NCBI GenBank assembly: GCA_002786025.1
Contig: NHNW01000068.1
Location: forward strand, 62,001 to 126,000
Origin: Zasmidium citrigriseum
Lineage: Eukaryota > Ascomycota > Dothideomycetes > Mycosphaerellales > Mycosphaerellaceae
Reading direction: 5' to 3'
DNA length: 64,000 nucleotides
Shown piece by piece: positions 8,225 to 17,466 of this stretch. The position numbers and the translations under genes are program-made. The notes beneath the pieces are model-generated. The model was not told where the DNA came from and made no database searches. It worked only from the letters and a program-made list of their open reading frames with translations. Every line of letters starts with the position of its first letter. Within the stretch, counting starts at the first letter, position 1.

Positions 8225-10170
8225 GCAAGGCAGGTGACTGGTCAGCAGTTGAGGTCCCCGTCGAGGTCCGTCGCATGTTCAGAGTTCGCTAGTCAGGCTA
8301 GACTTGATAGCGTCAGCTCACTGCGATTGCGAACTCCGGAGTGAACTCCTGCGAGCCAGACTCCGATCTACAGTGTGTGCTCGAGATGTTGCTGTGGCCA
8401 AGAAGGCAAACAACTCGCCCTCCGCCCTCCGCCACGCCGGCTACATACACGATTCCCGCCACGACGACCATCTCGAACACGCTCGCGCGATAAGGAAGTC
8501 AAAGACTGCGGTCGAGGCTCCTTCATGTAGCGAAGGGGGTGAGGTTTGCAGTCGAGGTCCCCGTCGAGGTCCGTCGCATGCTCAGAGTTCGCTGATCGGG
8601 CTAGACTTGACAGCGTCAGCTCACTGCGATTGAGAACTCCGGAGTGAACTCCTGCAGGCCTCCCTCCAGATCTGCAACCGCTCGAGTCGATGTCGGAGGT
8701 GCCGTCTACCACCCCGGCCGCACAACAGCATCGACTCTTGCACGTCCATGCAGCGAAGAGGCATCACTTGGTCGGCCGCTTGCTGCCACGATTGGTTGTC
8801 GGTTCGAGCTGCGGCTCATCGCACAATTGTGGTGCTGGCAGTCGGCCGAGTGTGAGGATTGCGGTCGAGGTCCCCGTTGAGGTCCGTCGCAGGTCCAGAG
8901 TTTGCTGTTCTATCAGTTCAGCATCAGCTCACCGTGTTGAGTAACTCCGGTGTGTAACTCCCGCCGTCCTCCCTCTGAAACTGCAGCTCTGCTTGAGTTG
9001 GTGCCGGCCCCCAGCGACGCCCTCCACGCCCTCGAGTCCCTAGCGCCACGCCGGCACCGAACTCCCACGACGATGGCGACCGACGCCACCAAGGTCTTCA
9101 CTCCAGAGCAGCATCGACACCTGTGCTTGCAGCAAAGGGGGCGCACTTGTCGTTCTCTCGACCGCCGTGGCTGGCTGTCTGGTTAGAAGCTCCGGCTCAC
9201 CGCACAGTCATGACGGCCGAGGAGCGTACAGGTGTGAGGGCTGTGGTAGAGGCTCGACGTCGAGGTCGGTCGCAGGCTCAGAGTTTGCTGCAACATTAAT
9301 GTTCAGCATCAGCTCACCGCGTCAGCTCGCAATCTCCGTCAATGGTCTCTTCTGCTATCCTCTCCCCAACACTGCAGTGCAGGCTCAAGTCGATGCGCTC
9401 TGCTGTGAAGCCTTGGCACCACCGCCCTCCGTCACCGCCGTCAGCGATCCTCCACCACGATCAGCGCTCGATACATGACCGGGTCTCCGTTTCCGAGCAA
9501 TACTGCTCCTGCGTGAGCATTAGCGAAGGGGGCACACCTGCAAAGGACTCTGCTGCCATGGTTGGTTGTCTGGTTAGATGCTACGGCTCACCGCACAACC
9601 GTGGCAGCTTGGGCTAGCGCAGGTGTGAGGCTTCTTGCAGTTGAGGTCGGGCGTTGAGGTCGGGCGCAGGCTCAGAGTTTGGTGGCAAGTCCACGTTCCG
9701 CTCACCGCGTCAATCGTAACTCCGTCAATCGTAACTCCTGCAGACCCTCTCCCCAGACCTACAGCGCGCGCATGGGGCGGCATTGTGATGACGAAACGCA
9801 ACAGGTGTGTATATCCTCTTTCCTCTAACTCGGCGACATCAGCTCGAGCGAGCGCCTGTAGCGAAGGGGCAGCACCTGTCGCTGGCTCTTGGTAGCTGCA
9901 GTTGGATCCGCGTGCCTGGGCTTGCTCGCCGCGCAATCGCAGCTCCGCTAGTCAGCACAGGTGTGAGGGGTGTTCGCAGTCGAGGCCTGTCGTTGAGGCC
10001 TGTCATGATCGCTGCTTGTCAGCATCATGTCTTGAGGGCTCCGTCTTGAGGGCTCCTGCACATTCCTCTCTCCAGATCTGCAGGCGCTCGCTCTGGTTGG
10101 TGTGGGCTTCACAAAATCATCACCTCCTGCGCTGTGTTGCCGAACATGCGTGCACTGGCTAGCGATGCCA
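8225..10170. repeat. diverged long-unit tandem array, about six copies
   Basis: Six copies of a GC-rich unit recur in the same orientation. Anchoring on the GAGGTC/GAGGCC doublet, copies start near 8251, 8554, 8867, 9249, 9643 and 9982, so spacing is about 303, 313, 382, 394 and 339 bp. Each copy keeps an ordered set of landmarks: a doubled GAGGTC..GTCGAGGTC, then CAGAGTTYGCTG, then CAGCTCACYG, then AACTCC..AACTCCTGCAG, then CCTCCCTCCAGATCTGCA, then a variable part ending in GTGTGAGG. Copies 1 and 2 are closest; copy 6 is most decayed. No frame stays open through the array with consistent protein sequence, so it is not read as coding. The ends are approximate. Confidence 0.8.
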
Positions 10171-12212
10171 TCGGGTTCTCACTTTGAGTCCTCGTCGCCG
10201 GGTCCAACGCCATGCTTTTAGCACCTCACCAGCCTTCCAGCACACCAGCAAGTGGGCCACACGAACATTTGTCCATGGCGCGGCGAGGAATCAATGGGCG
10301 AGACAATGTGGTATCAGACGCTAGTGGCTGGCGATCTTACAGTTGATCTCGTTCCATCCGGACTGCGGTCGAGTGGTCAAGGTTTGTGTGGTACTTGCTA
10401 AGAGCTGGTTTGGTTGGCGGTGTCGGCGCAATGCTCGTAGGTTTGTTTGGTGGTGGTTTTGGGTTGCCTTTGCTGTTATTCGAACATTGGGTGTCCGGGC
10501 CGCCCTTATGTGCCCGGTAAGCTGACTTCGTGTAGGCCATCAGTATCTGGCACTCGTTGCTGGGTCCTGGAGGCTTCGCTGGATAGTATTCGCCATGACC
10601 TCTTCATGCCTGTCTTCGTAGCGAGACTCGAGGACGGCCGGCGAGTCCCTTTGAAGCAGAGTGAAAAGCGTGCGTTCAAACACAGAATCGTTGGCTCAGA
10701 CGTTCATGATCCCACCGAGAACCAGCGAAATAGGTAGAGCTGGACAATCCAACGGCCGATCTTTCACGCAAGACGCGGAATGGCAGAATGAGCCTCTGGC
10801 TGCCTTTGTCTGGCCCATAATGCAGGACGCGATGGAAAAGATGCCGTGAGCTCAAAGCCTGGCACGTCGTGCAGAACAGTAAACTTGCATGCGTTCTCCA
10901 GAATCGGAATACTGAACAATGGATCGATCAAGCCGTCAATGGCTCGGTACACGCTCGAATATGCGAGAAAGAGTGACTGCCTTCCGAGTCCCCACTCAAG
11001 AGTCCTGGAAAGCCGGCTTGCACGATGACGCCTTCGGATGTTCGCATAGACATCGTCTGCTCGCACTGTGCAAAGGTGCGGCGGAGCAACTCAAGGGGTC
11101 CAGACGAGTTGGCTTTGGAGAATCGCCTCGTGCTCTTGCTTGCTTGCACAGCGTCGTTTGGTAGTACGCTTCAGCCATATGCTGTAGAGTGGTGAGAGCG
11201 AATCCGATCAAAGTGAGGCATTGATCGATATCGGCTTCGCCCCCGACACCTGCCCATCCAGGCCAGTCAGCAATGTCGGCACATCTTCAACCCTTCATCT
11301 CGGGAAACCTCAACACCCATCGGCACCACCTCATCTCCTCACCCAACCCTCCCGGTCCCAGCACCCACAAATCCACACCCACAACCACCAACACCCCCAT
11401 CACGCCACCCCAACCAGATCGTGGGGCCCATCCCCAGCTCCCTAGTCAAACTCCCGCTTCAGAACCAGGTCCTGATCCGCAGACCAGGAAATCCCCGACC
11501 TCGACCGCTGAGCTGGCACGCAGAGAGTTTGGACATCGGTTCGGATAGCTAGGAGGAGAGGTGAGGGACCGGGTTGTGGAGGGAAGGGTACGGTGTCGCT
11601 TGGTTTGGAAGGTGGTAATGTGATGGCTTGTCAGGAGGCGGTCAGTGGGTGTCGTGACACAAATTTCGCTGGAGTGGAAGAGCAAGTTGGATTGTTGTTA
11701 GATCGAAGTAGATGGTCTTGGTCTTGAACATCGTTCCCAGTATTTGGTGCGAACGCGAGCGATTGAGCGGATCGTGTACAGAGACGAAAAGCATCAGGAA
11801 TCGTGGCCTGTCGTCAAAGTAGCGGTGGCGAGATGATCAGTCACAGATCCAAAGCTGGATCTTTTCACTTTATTCCCGTTGGGTCATCATGCCCAGCTGC
11901 CTTCACCTGCAGCCTCTCAACACCTCAGCAAAACAACCCCTGTCGACGCCTTGAAGACTTTTCGATGTAACGTTGGTTTAGCAGCACACTGGCTCACGAT
12001 CAATACACCTGCCTCCTTCCAGCGCACAACAATGGCAAAGCTTGAGCACGCAAGCTGCTCGTGGTACTGCTGATATGGTCTCATGGAAGAATCAGTCAAG
12101 AGCATCTTTCGAAGTCAGCAATGTTACCAATCAAGGCTGTGTATACCATGACATCAAGATCAAGCACCTGACGGCTCACTCACCACATTGACTTCTGTTG
12201 AGCTCACAGCCA
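10171..12212. other. gene-free region, possible decayed coding remnant
   Basis: Two kilobases between the array and the HET gene with no intact gene. On the minus strand at about 10930-11220, protein-like fragments occur in successive frames (for example LIGFALTTLQHMAEAYYQTT, then ELLRRTFAQCEQTMSMR after a frame change). These could be a decayed gene, but no family is certain. About 11330-11430 is a C/A-rich stretch. Nothing else can be supported. Confidence 0.35.
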
Positions 12213-13919
12213 TCAACGTCGCGCTGCCTTTCGAGAACGACGACCGCAGACCCATTCCTGGTTGGTATGAGGTGGACATGACCACGCCTGGGCAAATGAA
12301 GAGAAAGGCGCACGGCAGAACTCAGCAGAGAACACATCCATCCTCTCATCGCATTCTTCCAGACTCGCACGTTGCACTCCCGCCCAGTGTAACCTCTGCC
12401 AGGCCCAGAACAAAAGGTCATCGGGATCAAAGTGTATCGTGAAGAGGACAGCCTGAACAAGCGTGAGATCGTAGTTGCTCCAGCAGGTTTCCTTCAAAGA
12501 ACGGGCTGCAGAAGGCAAGAATACCGCGTGGCCAACGATGGAATAGAAACCAGCGTGAGGTTCCATTCGTCGGAGGACAAGAGTCGTTCCGTGAAGATAT
12601 TCGGGGAATGTGGTCGAGAATTGTCCTTTGGGGATGTCGCATGAGATCTGCATCAGGATATCTCCCTCACGAGTATCCACCGGAACTAACATGGGATTGG
12701 TAGCAAGCCACAGGTCAGGATCAGAGGCCATGTTGTCCCCCGGCTTGAAACAAGACCAGCGATCAGATAGTGGGTTGAGGTTTGCAGTCGTAGCAACCCT
12801 GAAGACGTAGTCTATACTCTCCAATGTGCATTTGGACTTTATACGCGGCCGAGTCGAAGGGGTGCATGTCAAGCTGTGCCTTTCAAGCATTCGCCGCTCC
12901 CACATCGCCCACATGCCCCGATCGCTGGCCGAGATCTGCAGCATTTGCAAGAGACGTCCCATAGCCGGGACTTGTTCTTCTTCACGATGAAGTGCCAGCG
13001 CTCTAGACGCAACCTGTGGTCTTGACAACGAGTAGTCGGCGGTGAGAGTTTCAGCATGCGCAGCCCAATCGACCAGCGAAAGTATGCCAAAGATGTGATC
13101 CCTCGGGTCGTTGCAACCACGGCGCCCGACCAGACTGAGGACCTCTCCGAACGATGCCAGTCCTTCTTCTGAGCTCCTGATGAGGGAGCGTAGCTGGAAT
13201 GTAGCGTCCATTGGAAGAGCTTCCCATATGTTCTGAGGGGATGTATTGGATCCAGTGTCCTTGCGCAGTTCGTCAATCAAAACCAAAATGTCAAGGAACT
13301 CAATACAGCTATTGCCACAAAGTATGACGACTCGAGGAGGGAGAGCAAATTCTTGGACAACCCAGAGCCGGCTCCAGTACGGTCGCATAGCGAAGGTTGT
13401 GAGGCACCGAGAGAGGGTTTCCAGAGCTGTTTTGTCGAGTTGTTTGAAGTAGCTTGCGGCATCATCGGCTTTCCATGTGGCGTGGAATGCACCAAGCTCT
13501 CTACACAAGTGCGTTGTGTCATGGTCATGGCGGCCAACAGCGATCGCGCCAGATATAGCATTGCGGTACGTCGCGCCCATCATGTTGACCTGTGCACTCT
13601 TCTCGATATCATCGGATTGATTAATGCATATGGCATCGATCCAGTAGTGTTGCCAGAGGCTGTTGAGGCGCAGCTGGCCTAGAGCATACCAGCAATTCTC
13701 AGTCACATGGAGGAGTTTGCCGTTCGCCACAATGCTCTTCTTCAGTTCTCGGCTACCCCAAGTGTAGGAAAGAGCCGTGTACGACGGCGCCGAGAAGGTA
13801 TCAAAGGTTTTGATGGTGATGGTCAAATGTTCCCATTTAGCTGCCGGAAGTATCTCGACCAGACGAATGTAGACCCATGGATCTGGTAGTGGCTCATGCT
13901 GGAATAGCTTCAAAGACAT
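12213..13919 (-). CDS. HET-domain (heterokaryon incompatibility) protein
   Basis: Single-exon frame of 568 aa with ATG at 13919. The HET domain is plain: YTALSYTWG at residues 47-55 and WIDAICINQ at 93-101. The usual later elements follow (ATYRNA, RPYWSRLWVVQEF near 180-200, and NDPRDHIFGILSL near 275). HET domains take part in non-self recognition and programmed cell death in filamentous ascomycetes. The C-terminal half has no recognised repeat or ankyrin region. The gene borders the repeat-rich stretch on its 3' side, typical for this fast-evolving family. The extreme C-terminus is basic (RRSRKAARR); a missed 3' intron cannot be excluded. Confidence 0.88.
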   Translation of the reverse strand: MSLKLFQHEPLPDPWVYIRLVEILPAAKWEHLTITIKTFDTFSAPSYTALSYTWGSRELKKSIVANGKLLHVTENCWYALGQLRLNSLWQHYWIDAICINQSDDIEKSAQVNMMGATYRNAISGAIAVGRHDHDTTHLCRELGAFHATWKADDAASYFKQLDKTALETLSRCLTTFAMRPYWSRLWVVQEFALPPRVVILCGNSCIEFLDILVLIDELRKDTGSNTSPQNIWEALPMDATFQLRSLIRSSEEGLASFGEVLSLVGRRGCNDPRDHIFGILSLVDWAAHAETLTADYSLSRPQVASRALALHREEEQVPAMGRLLQMLQISASDRGMWAMWERRMLERHSLTCTPSTRPRIKSKCTLESIDYVFRVATTANLNPLSDRWSCFKPGDNMASDPDLWLATNPMLVPVDTREGDILMQISCDIPKGQFSTTFPEYLHGTTLVLRRMEPHAGFYSIVGHAVFLPSAARSLKETCWSNYDLTLVQAVLFTIHFDPDDLLFWAWQRLHWAGVQRASLEECDERMDVFSAEFCRAPFSSFAQAWSCPPHTNQEWVCGRRSRKAARR

Positions 13920-14366
13920 GGTGATGGTGCCTCAGCAATGGGTCGCCAGTAGTCATATGGCGCGTTTCATAGGCAGAGGACAGGATATTGGCGCAGCATG
14001 ATGGCCTCATGCAAGCAACGTAAGAGCTGAGACTCAGCCGCCATGCAGGTCTTTTTGGGGCTAGAAAGTGCAGATCGAATGTAAGAATCAAAGCATCCAT
14101 CTTAAACAAAGTTGAAAGCAGATCTCATAAGCAGCGAGCGAACCAATTGCATTATCAAAGATATCAGCAGAGGATCAAGAGGACGAAGCAAGTCCAGAAG
14201 TGAAGTGAAGTCCCACCCGTCCGCCGGAAATACCTCGGCTTTATTAAGCCACGCGCCCCAACGCGTCCACCTGATCGCGAAACACACGCCACTTGGACAT
14301 CACTTCAAACAAACATCTTCCATCAAGAAGTCACCAGCTCGATCACGACAAGAAGAAGAAAAGAAG
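13920..14366. other. divergent promoter region (HET / RPA3)
   Basis: 447 bp between divergent start codons. A purine-rich AGAAGAAGAAAAGAAG lies just before the RPA3 ATG. No other feature recognised. Confidence 0.4.
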
Positions 14367-14852
14367 ATGTCCGAATCAACCCCCCGCATCACAGCCCCCT
14401 ACCTCGAACAATTTTCCCACCGCACCGTACGCATCCTAGGCAAAGTCGCTCAAATCCGCGGCGAGACGGGCACCTTGGACTCGAATGGACAAATTACTTG
14501 TCATTTGAATAGAGTCAGTCACCATCAAGCCCAATCATTAGGAAGCATGTTTTTTGAGTAGGAGGATGGGGGGACGAGAGATGAGTGCTGATTGCTGTGT
14601 GATTTCTGTAGGACGCCCACTGGCAACTCAACCACGCCATCGAAATCATCGGCAAAGTGCAGAATGACCTGAGCGTCAAGGTGATGGCGAGTACGGATAT
14701 GGGTCCTGAGGGGGCTGTTGGTGAGTCAGACGAAGAAGGGAGGCCCGAGATTGAGAACTGGGGCTGATCATATCGCAGATTTCACGGCATACGAAGCCGT
14801 CGTGGACGCCACGCATCGGTATCATGAGATCTTCTACGAGAAGGAGCAGTGA
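14367..14852 (+). CDS. RFA3: replication protein A 14-kDa subunit (RPA3/Rfa3)
   Basis: Exons 14367-14513, 14612-14720 and 14779-14852, giving 109 aa. Introns have donors GTCAGT and GTGAGT and acceptors GTAG and GCAG. The protein is a single OB fold of the Rep_fac-A_3 family: PRITAPYLEQF at the start, then VRILGKVAQIRG, then the CHLNRDAHWQLNHAIEIIGKV region spanning the first splice junction. It ends VDATHRYHEIFYEKEQ. RPA3 is the smallest subunit of the heterotrimeric single-stranded-DNA-binding complex used in replication, repair and recombination. Length and order of motifs fit the family; only the splice sites are inferred. Confidence 0.88.
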
Positions 14853-15179
14853 AGTGAAATTCTTGACGACCTCAAGACTTTGAATGCGGCGTTGAGATCT
14901 CTGTGAGCAACGCCATGATCAATTGGCATCGGAGACGTTACGATGGGAAGGAAGGAAGGAATCATGAGTGCCTGGACGAAGGTTACTGATTGCCTTTTGG
15001 CAGTCCGCCTCTATACCCAGGGACACAACCGCCGAACGTAATGTACAGCTAAAAGTACAAACCCACATCCAAGAGAGTCGCAGAGTACCGAAACCTCTGC
15101 CAGCAGAGACCTGAGTCAAGCTCTGATCAAGAACGCCGGACACTCTCGCTGAATCGCAAGGACAAAACCCTTCAATCTC
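14853..15179. other. convergent intergenic region
   Basis: Lies between the 3' ends of RPA3 and DUG3. Nothing recognised. Confidence 0.4.
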
Positions 15180-16370
15180 TCAAGCCGCCCCAACAGCCAA
15201 CCCCTTCAAACCCTCCACAAGCCCCTCCTTCTCCCCAAGCATAGCCGCCTTAGTACTCTTCCCATCCGCAATCCCCTCCCCCACAGTCTGCCCCTCCTCC
15301 TTCGCGAAAACCTCACTCCTAACAACCCCCGCCCCATCATTATAAAACTCATCCAGAATCGGATGAATCAGCACATTCTGATTACAGATCGTCAAGACAC
15401 TATTCGTCGGCACCGTGACCCAGTTATCCCGTTCGAAAGTCAGAGGTTCGGAGGCCACGAGCACGATATCGGCGCCTTTGTCCACGCGCTCCATCTTGTA
15501 CTCGCCCTTGCCGATTTTGGGCTTCGTGCCGGGGACGCTGGGGGGCTGTTGGCGCCAGTTGGTGCCGGAGGAGAAGAAGAGGGAGGCGGCGTCGTCGGTG
15601 CGGGAGGAGACGTAGCGGGTGCAGATGACGGATTTGCCGTCCGTGACAGCGAAATTGAGAAGACTCCGGACGTCGTTTCCAGCTTTCGCGCTTTCGGGGA
15701 GGTCCTTGATGAACCCATTGATCCTCGCGATCGTCCTGAGCATAGCCTTTCGCAGCACCGTATGTCCAAACCCATCCCTCTGCTTGACCTCATCATCCGC
15801 ATCAACACCTTCTTTCTCCAGCGAATCCAGAAACAAGGCAAAAGCCCACTCACTATCCGTAGCACCCTGCACACTCTCAAACCACCGATCACTGATATCC
15901 GTAACCAACCGCCTCTTAACCCCCAACTTCCACCCTCCAACACCCCCATTATGCATCCACATCAAAGCCCCCCTCGAGAAAGGATGACAGTTCCCCTCAC
16001 TCAGCGCCCCCTCCGTACTCGCCCTGACATGCGCAAACACCAAAGGACTGACAGTTTTACTCGCAAGTCGTTCCAAGTTCCTGCAATTCCACGCCGGGAT
16101 CGTCGAGGTGAAGATGCAAGGCTCCGGTCCTAGGTCCACCACATCCCTCTCTTCATCCTTCACACCATCCACCTCACTGCCCTTCCTCTTCCTCCGTCCA
16201 GGCTGCGCCGTGTAATAACCCACCCCAAACCCATCCCCATTATGCGGCCTCGTCTGATCCAACCTCAACCGTGAATCATAGCTCTGCGTAAGAATACTAT
16301 GCGTCGGACTCGTGATTAAATGCGAGAGTAAAATCGGGGACTGGCCCGAGTAGATCAGAAATCGACACAT
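15180..16370 (-). CDS. DUG3: class II glutamine amidotransferase DUG3-like
   Basis: Single exon, 396 aa. The start is taken at 16370 so that Cys2 follows the initiator Met (MCRFLIYSG). In class II amidotransferases this Cys becomes the N-terminal catalytic nucleophile. Other family marks are RPHNGDGFGVGYY (about residues 41-53), FAHVRAST followed by NCHPF, and MWMHNGG. The yeast counterpart Dug3 works with Dug2 in the gamma-glutamyl-transpeptidase-independent breakdown of glutathione in the cytosol. The in-frame ORF could start upstream at a non-ATG codon, but Cys2 would then be lost. An ATCACGTG element lies about 470 bp upstream. Confidence 0.88.
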   Translation of the reverse strand: MCRFLIYSGQSPILLSHLITSPTHSILTQSYDSRLRLDQTRPHNGDGFGVGYYTAQPGRRKRKGSEVDGVKDEERDVVDLGPEPCIFTSTIPAWNCRNLERLASKTVSPLVFAHVRASTEGALSEGNCHPFSRGALMWMHNGGVGGWKLGVKRRLVTDISDRWFESVQGATDSEWAFALFLDSLEKEGVDADDEVKQRDGFGHTVLRKAMLRTIARINGFIKDLPESAKAGNDVRSLLNFAVTDGKSVICTRYVSSRTDDAASLFFSSGTNWRQQPPSVPGTKPKIGKGEYKMERVDKGADIVLVASEPLTFERDNWVTVPTNSVLTICNQNVLIHPILDEFYNDGAGVVRSEVFAKEEGQTVGEGIADGKSTKAAMLGEKEGLVEGLKGLAVGAA

Positions 16371-17466
16371 CCTCTCTCTTATATATGCCACTCCCACTTC
16401 CCCTCTTTTGTTTGCTCCTCCTCAAACCCTATTTGCTCCAAAGTGAGGAGGGGCCGACCGACAAGGTGCTCTCCCTTATCTTGTACTCTCTTACTCCTCA
16501 CCGGACAATTCCCGAACGGATCTCTCCCGCGATAGTCGTGCGCGGGCTGGCTGGGCCAAGTGAGGAGAAAGCGTGGGCGTGGATGAGGGGTTGCGTGGAA
16601 GTACCGCGGCGGAGATGGAACAACGGCGGCGAGATAAGGTACGGCGTGGCAGACACGTTGTCGATTCCCCAGTCGGTGGGTGTAAGGATCCGGGAGGATG
16701 ATCTTGGTTTCTATCGTTCGGTATCTCGTTGCCGAAAGGTTGGTTGATGTCGTGGTTGTTTTTGGGAGGTTCGTACCTTCCCGCACGTGCTCCTTCCCCG
16801 GAATCGTAGCTTCCTATTTTAGAGTATCGCGCCATGACACGTGATATCAACATCGACGGCAATGAGAGGAAATGAGGAGCATTGAACGGCTTAAGAAACA
16901 GCCTTTGCCAACTCTACGTGACAAAACACACACAGATCCCCTACAATACACACGGCTTCATCTCGCTCCCTTTCTCCTTCTGGCAACCCAAGTAAGCCAC
17001 TTTTTCTCCCATTCCCAAAGCTCCGTCCATTCCCTACCCATGATCAAACCCCATTACTTCAAAGACGCCCTCCAAACACCCATTCAAAGCTCAACCACAT
17101 CAACAAACGTCCACATCATCATCTGTGCGCTGTCCATAGTCATCTGCTCATCATGTCTGGCTGGAAGCGACAGGAACAATGCACCTTCCCCAATGAAGAG
17201 AAATAAAATGCATCGACTTCTGGCTTTTTGTGTCTTGCTTCTTCTTTCTTGCTTTTGCTTTTCGTATGTTTTCGAGTGTATGCACAAAGATCTTCGGTCT
17301 TTCGAATCGAAAAGGACTGGAAAGGGTTTCTGTACAATCGTTCGTCTCTCGTCATGCAGTGTGGGATAAGAATAGCAGAACGGTCGGAGTATCTCGAATT
17401 TTCAAAACGCCGCGCCTGGTCATAACGGTCGTTGTCTTGGGTGTCGAAATGAATGTGGTATGGTGA
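16371..17466. other. intergenic region between DUG3 and the C2H2 regulator
   Basis: About 1.1 kb: the upstream region of DUG3 and the 3' flank of the regulator. It carries CACGTGAT at 16838-16845. Open frames occur on both strands around 16379-16862 and 16872-17369, but they show no domain or codon pattern I trust. Confidence 0.4.
16838..16845 (-). promoter_or_regulatory. ATCACGTG, candidate Cbf1-type element
   Basis: Read on the strand of DUG3 this is ATCACGTG, a full match to the RTCACRTG consensus known for Cbf1, which helps control sulphur metabolism in yeast. It lies about 470 bp upstream of the DUG3 start. The link to glutathione turnover is inference. Confidence 0.3.

Noticed and set aside
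8641..9940. Short open frames within the tandem array
   Set aside because: Frames differ from copy to copy, so no protein is conserved between units.
8225..10170. CRISPR array or transposon as explanation of the tandem repeats
   Set aside because: Units are ~300-390 bp, diverged and eukaryotic. There are no short identical repeats with unique spacers, terminal repeats or transposase.
16379..17369. Several 90-165-codon frames between DUG3 and the C2H2 regulator
   Set aside because: They overlap on both strands without domain content. The plus-strand one at 16872 looks pyrimidine-rich like untranslated DNA.
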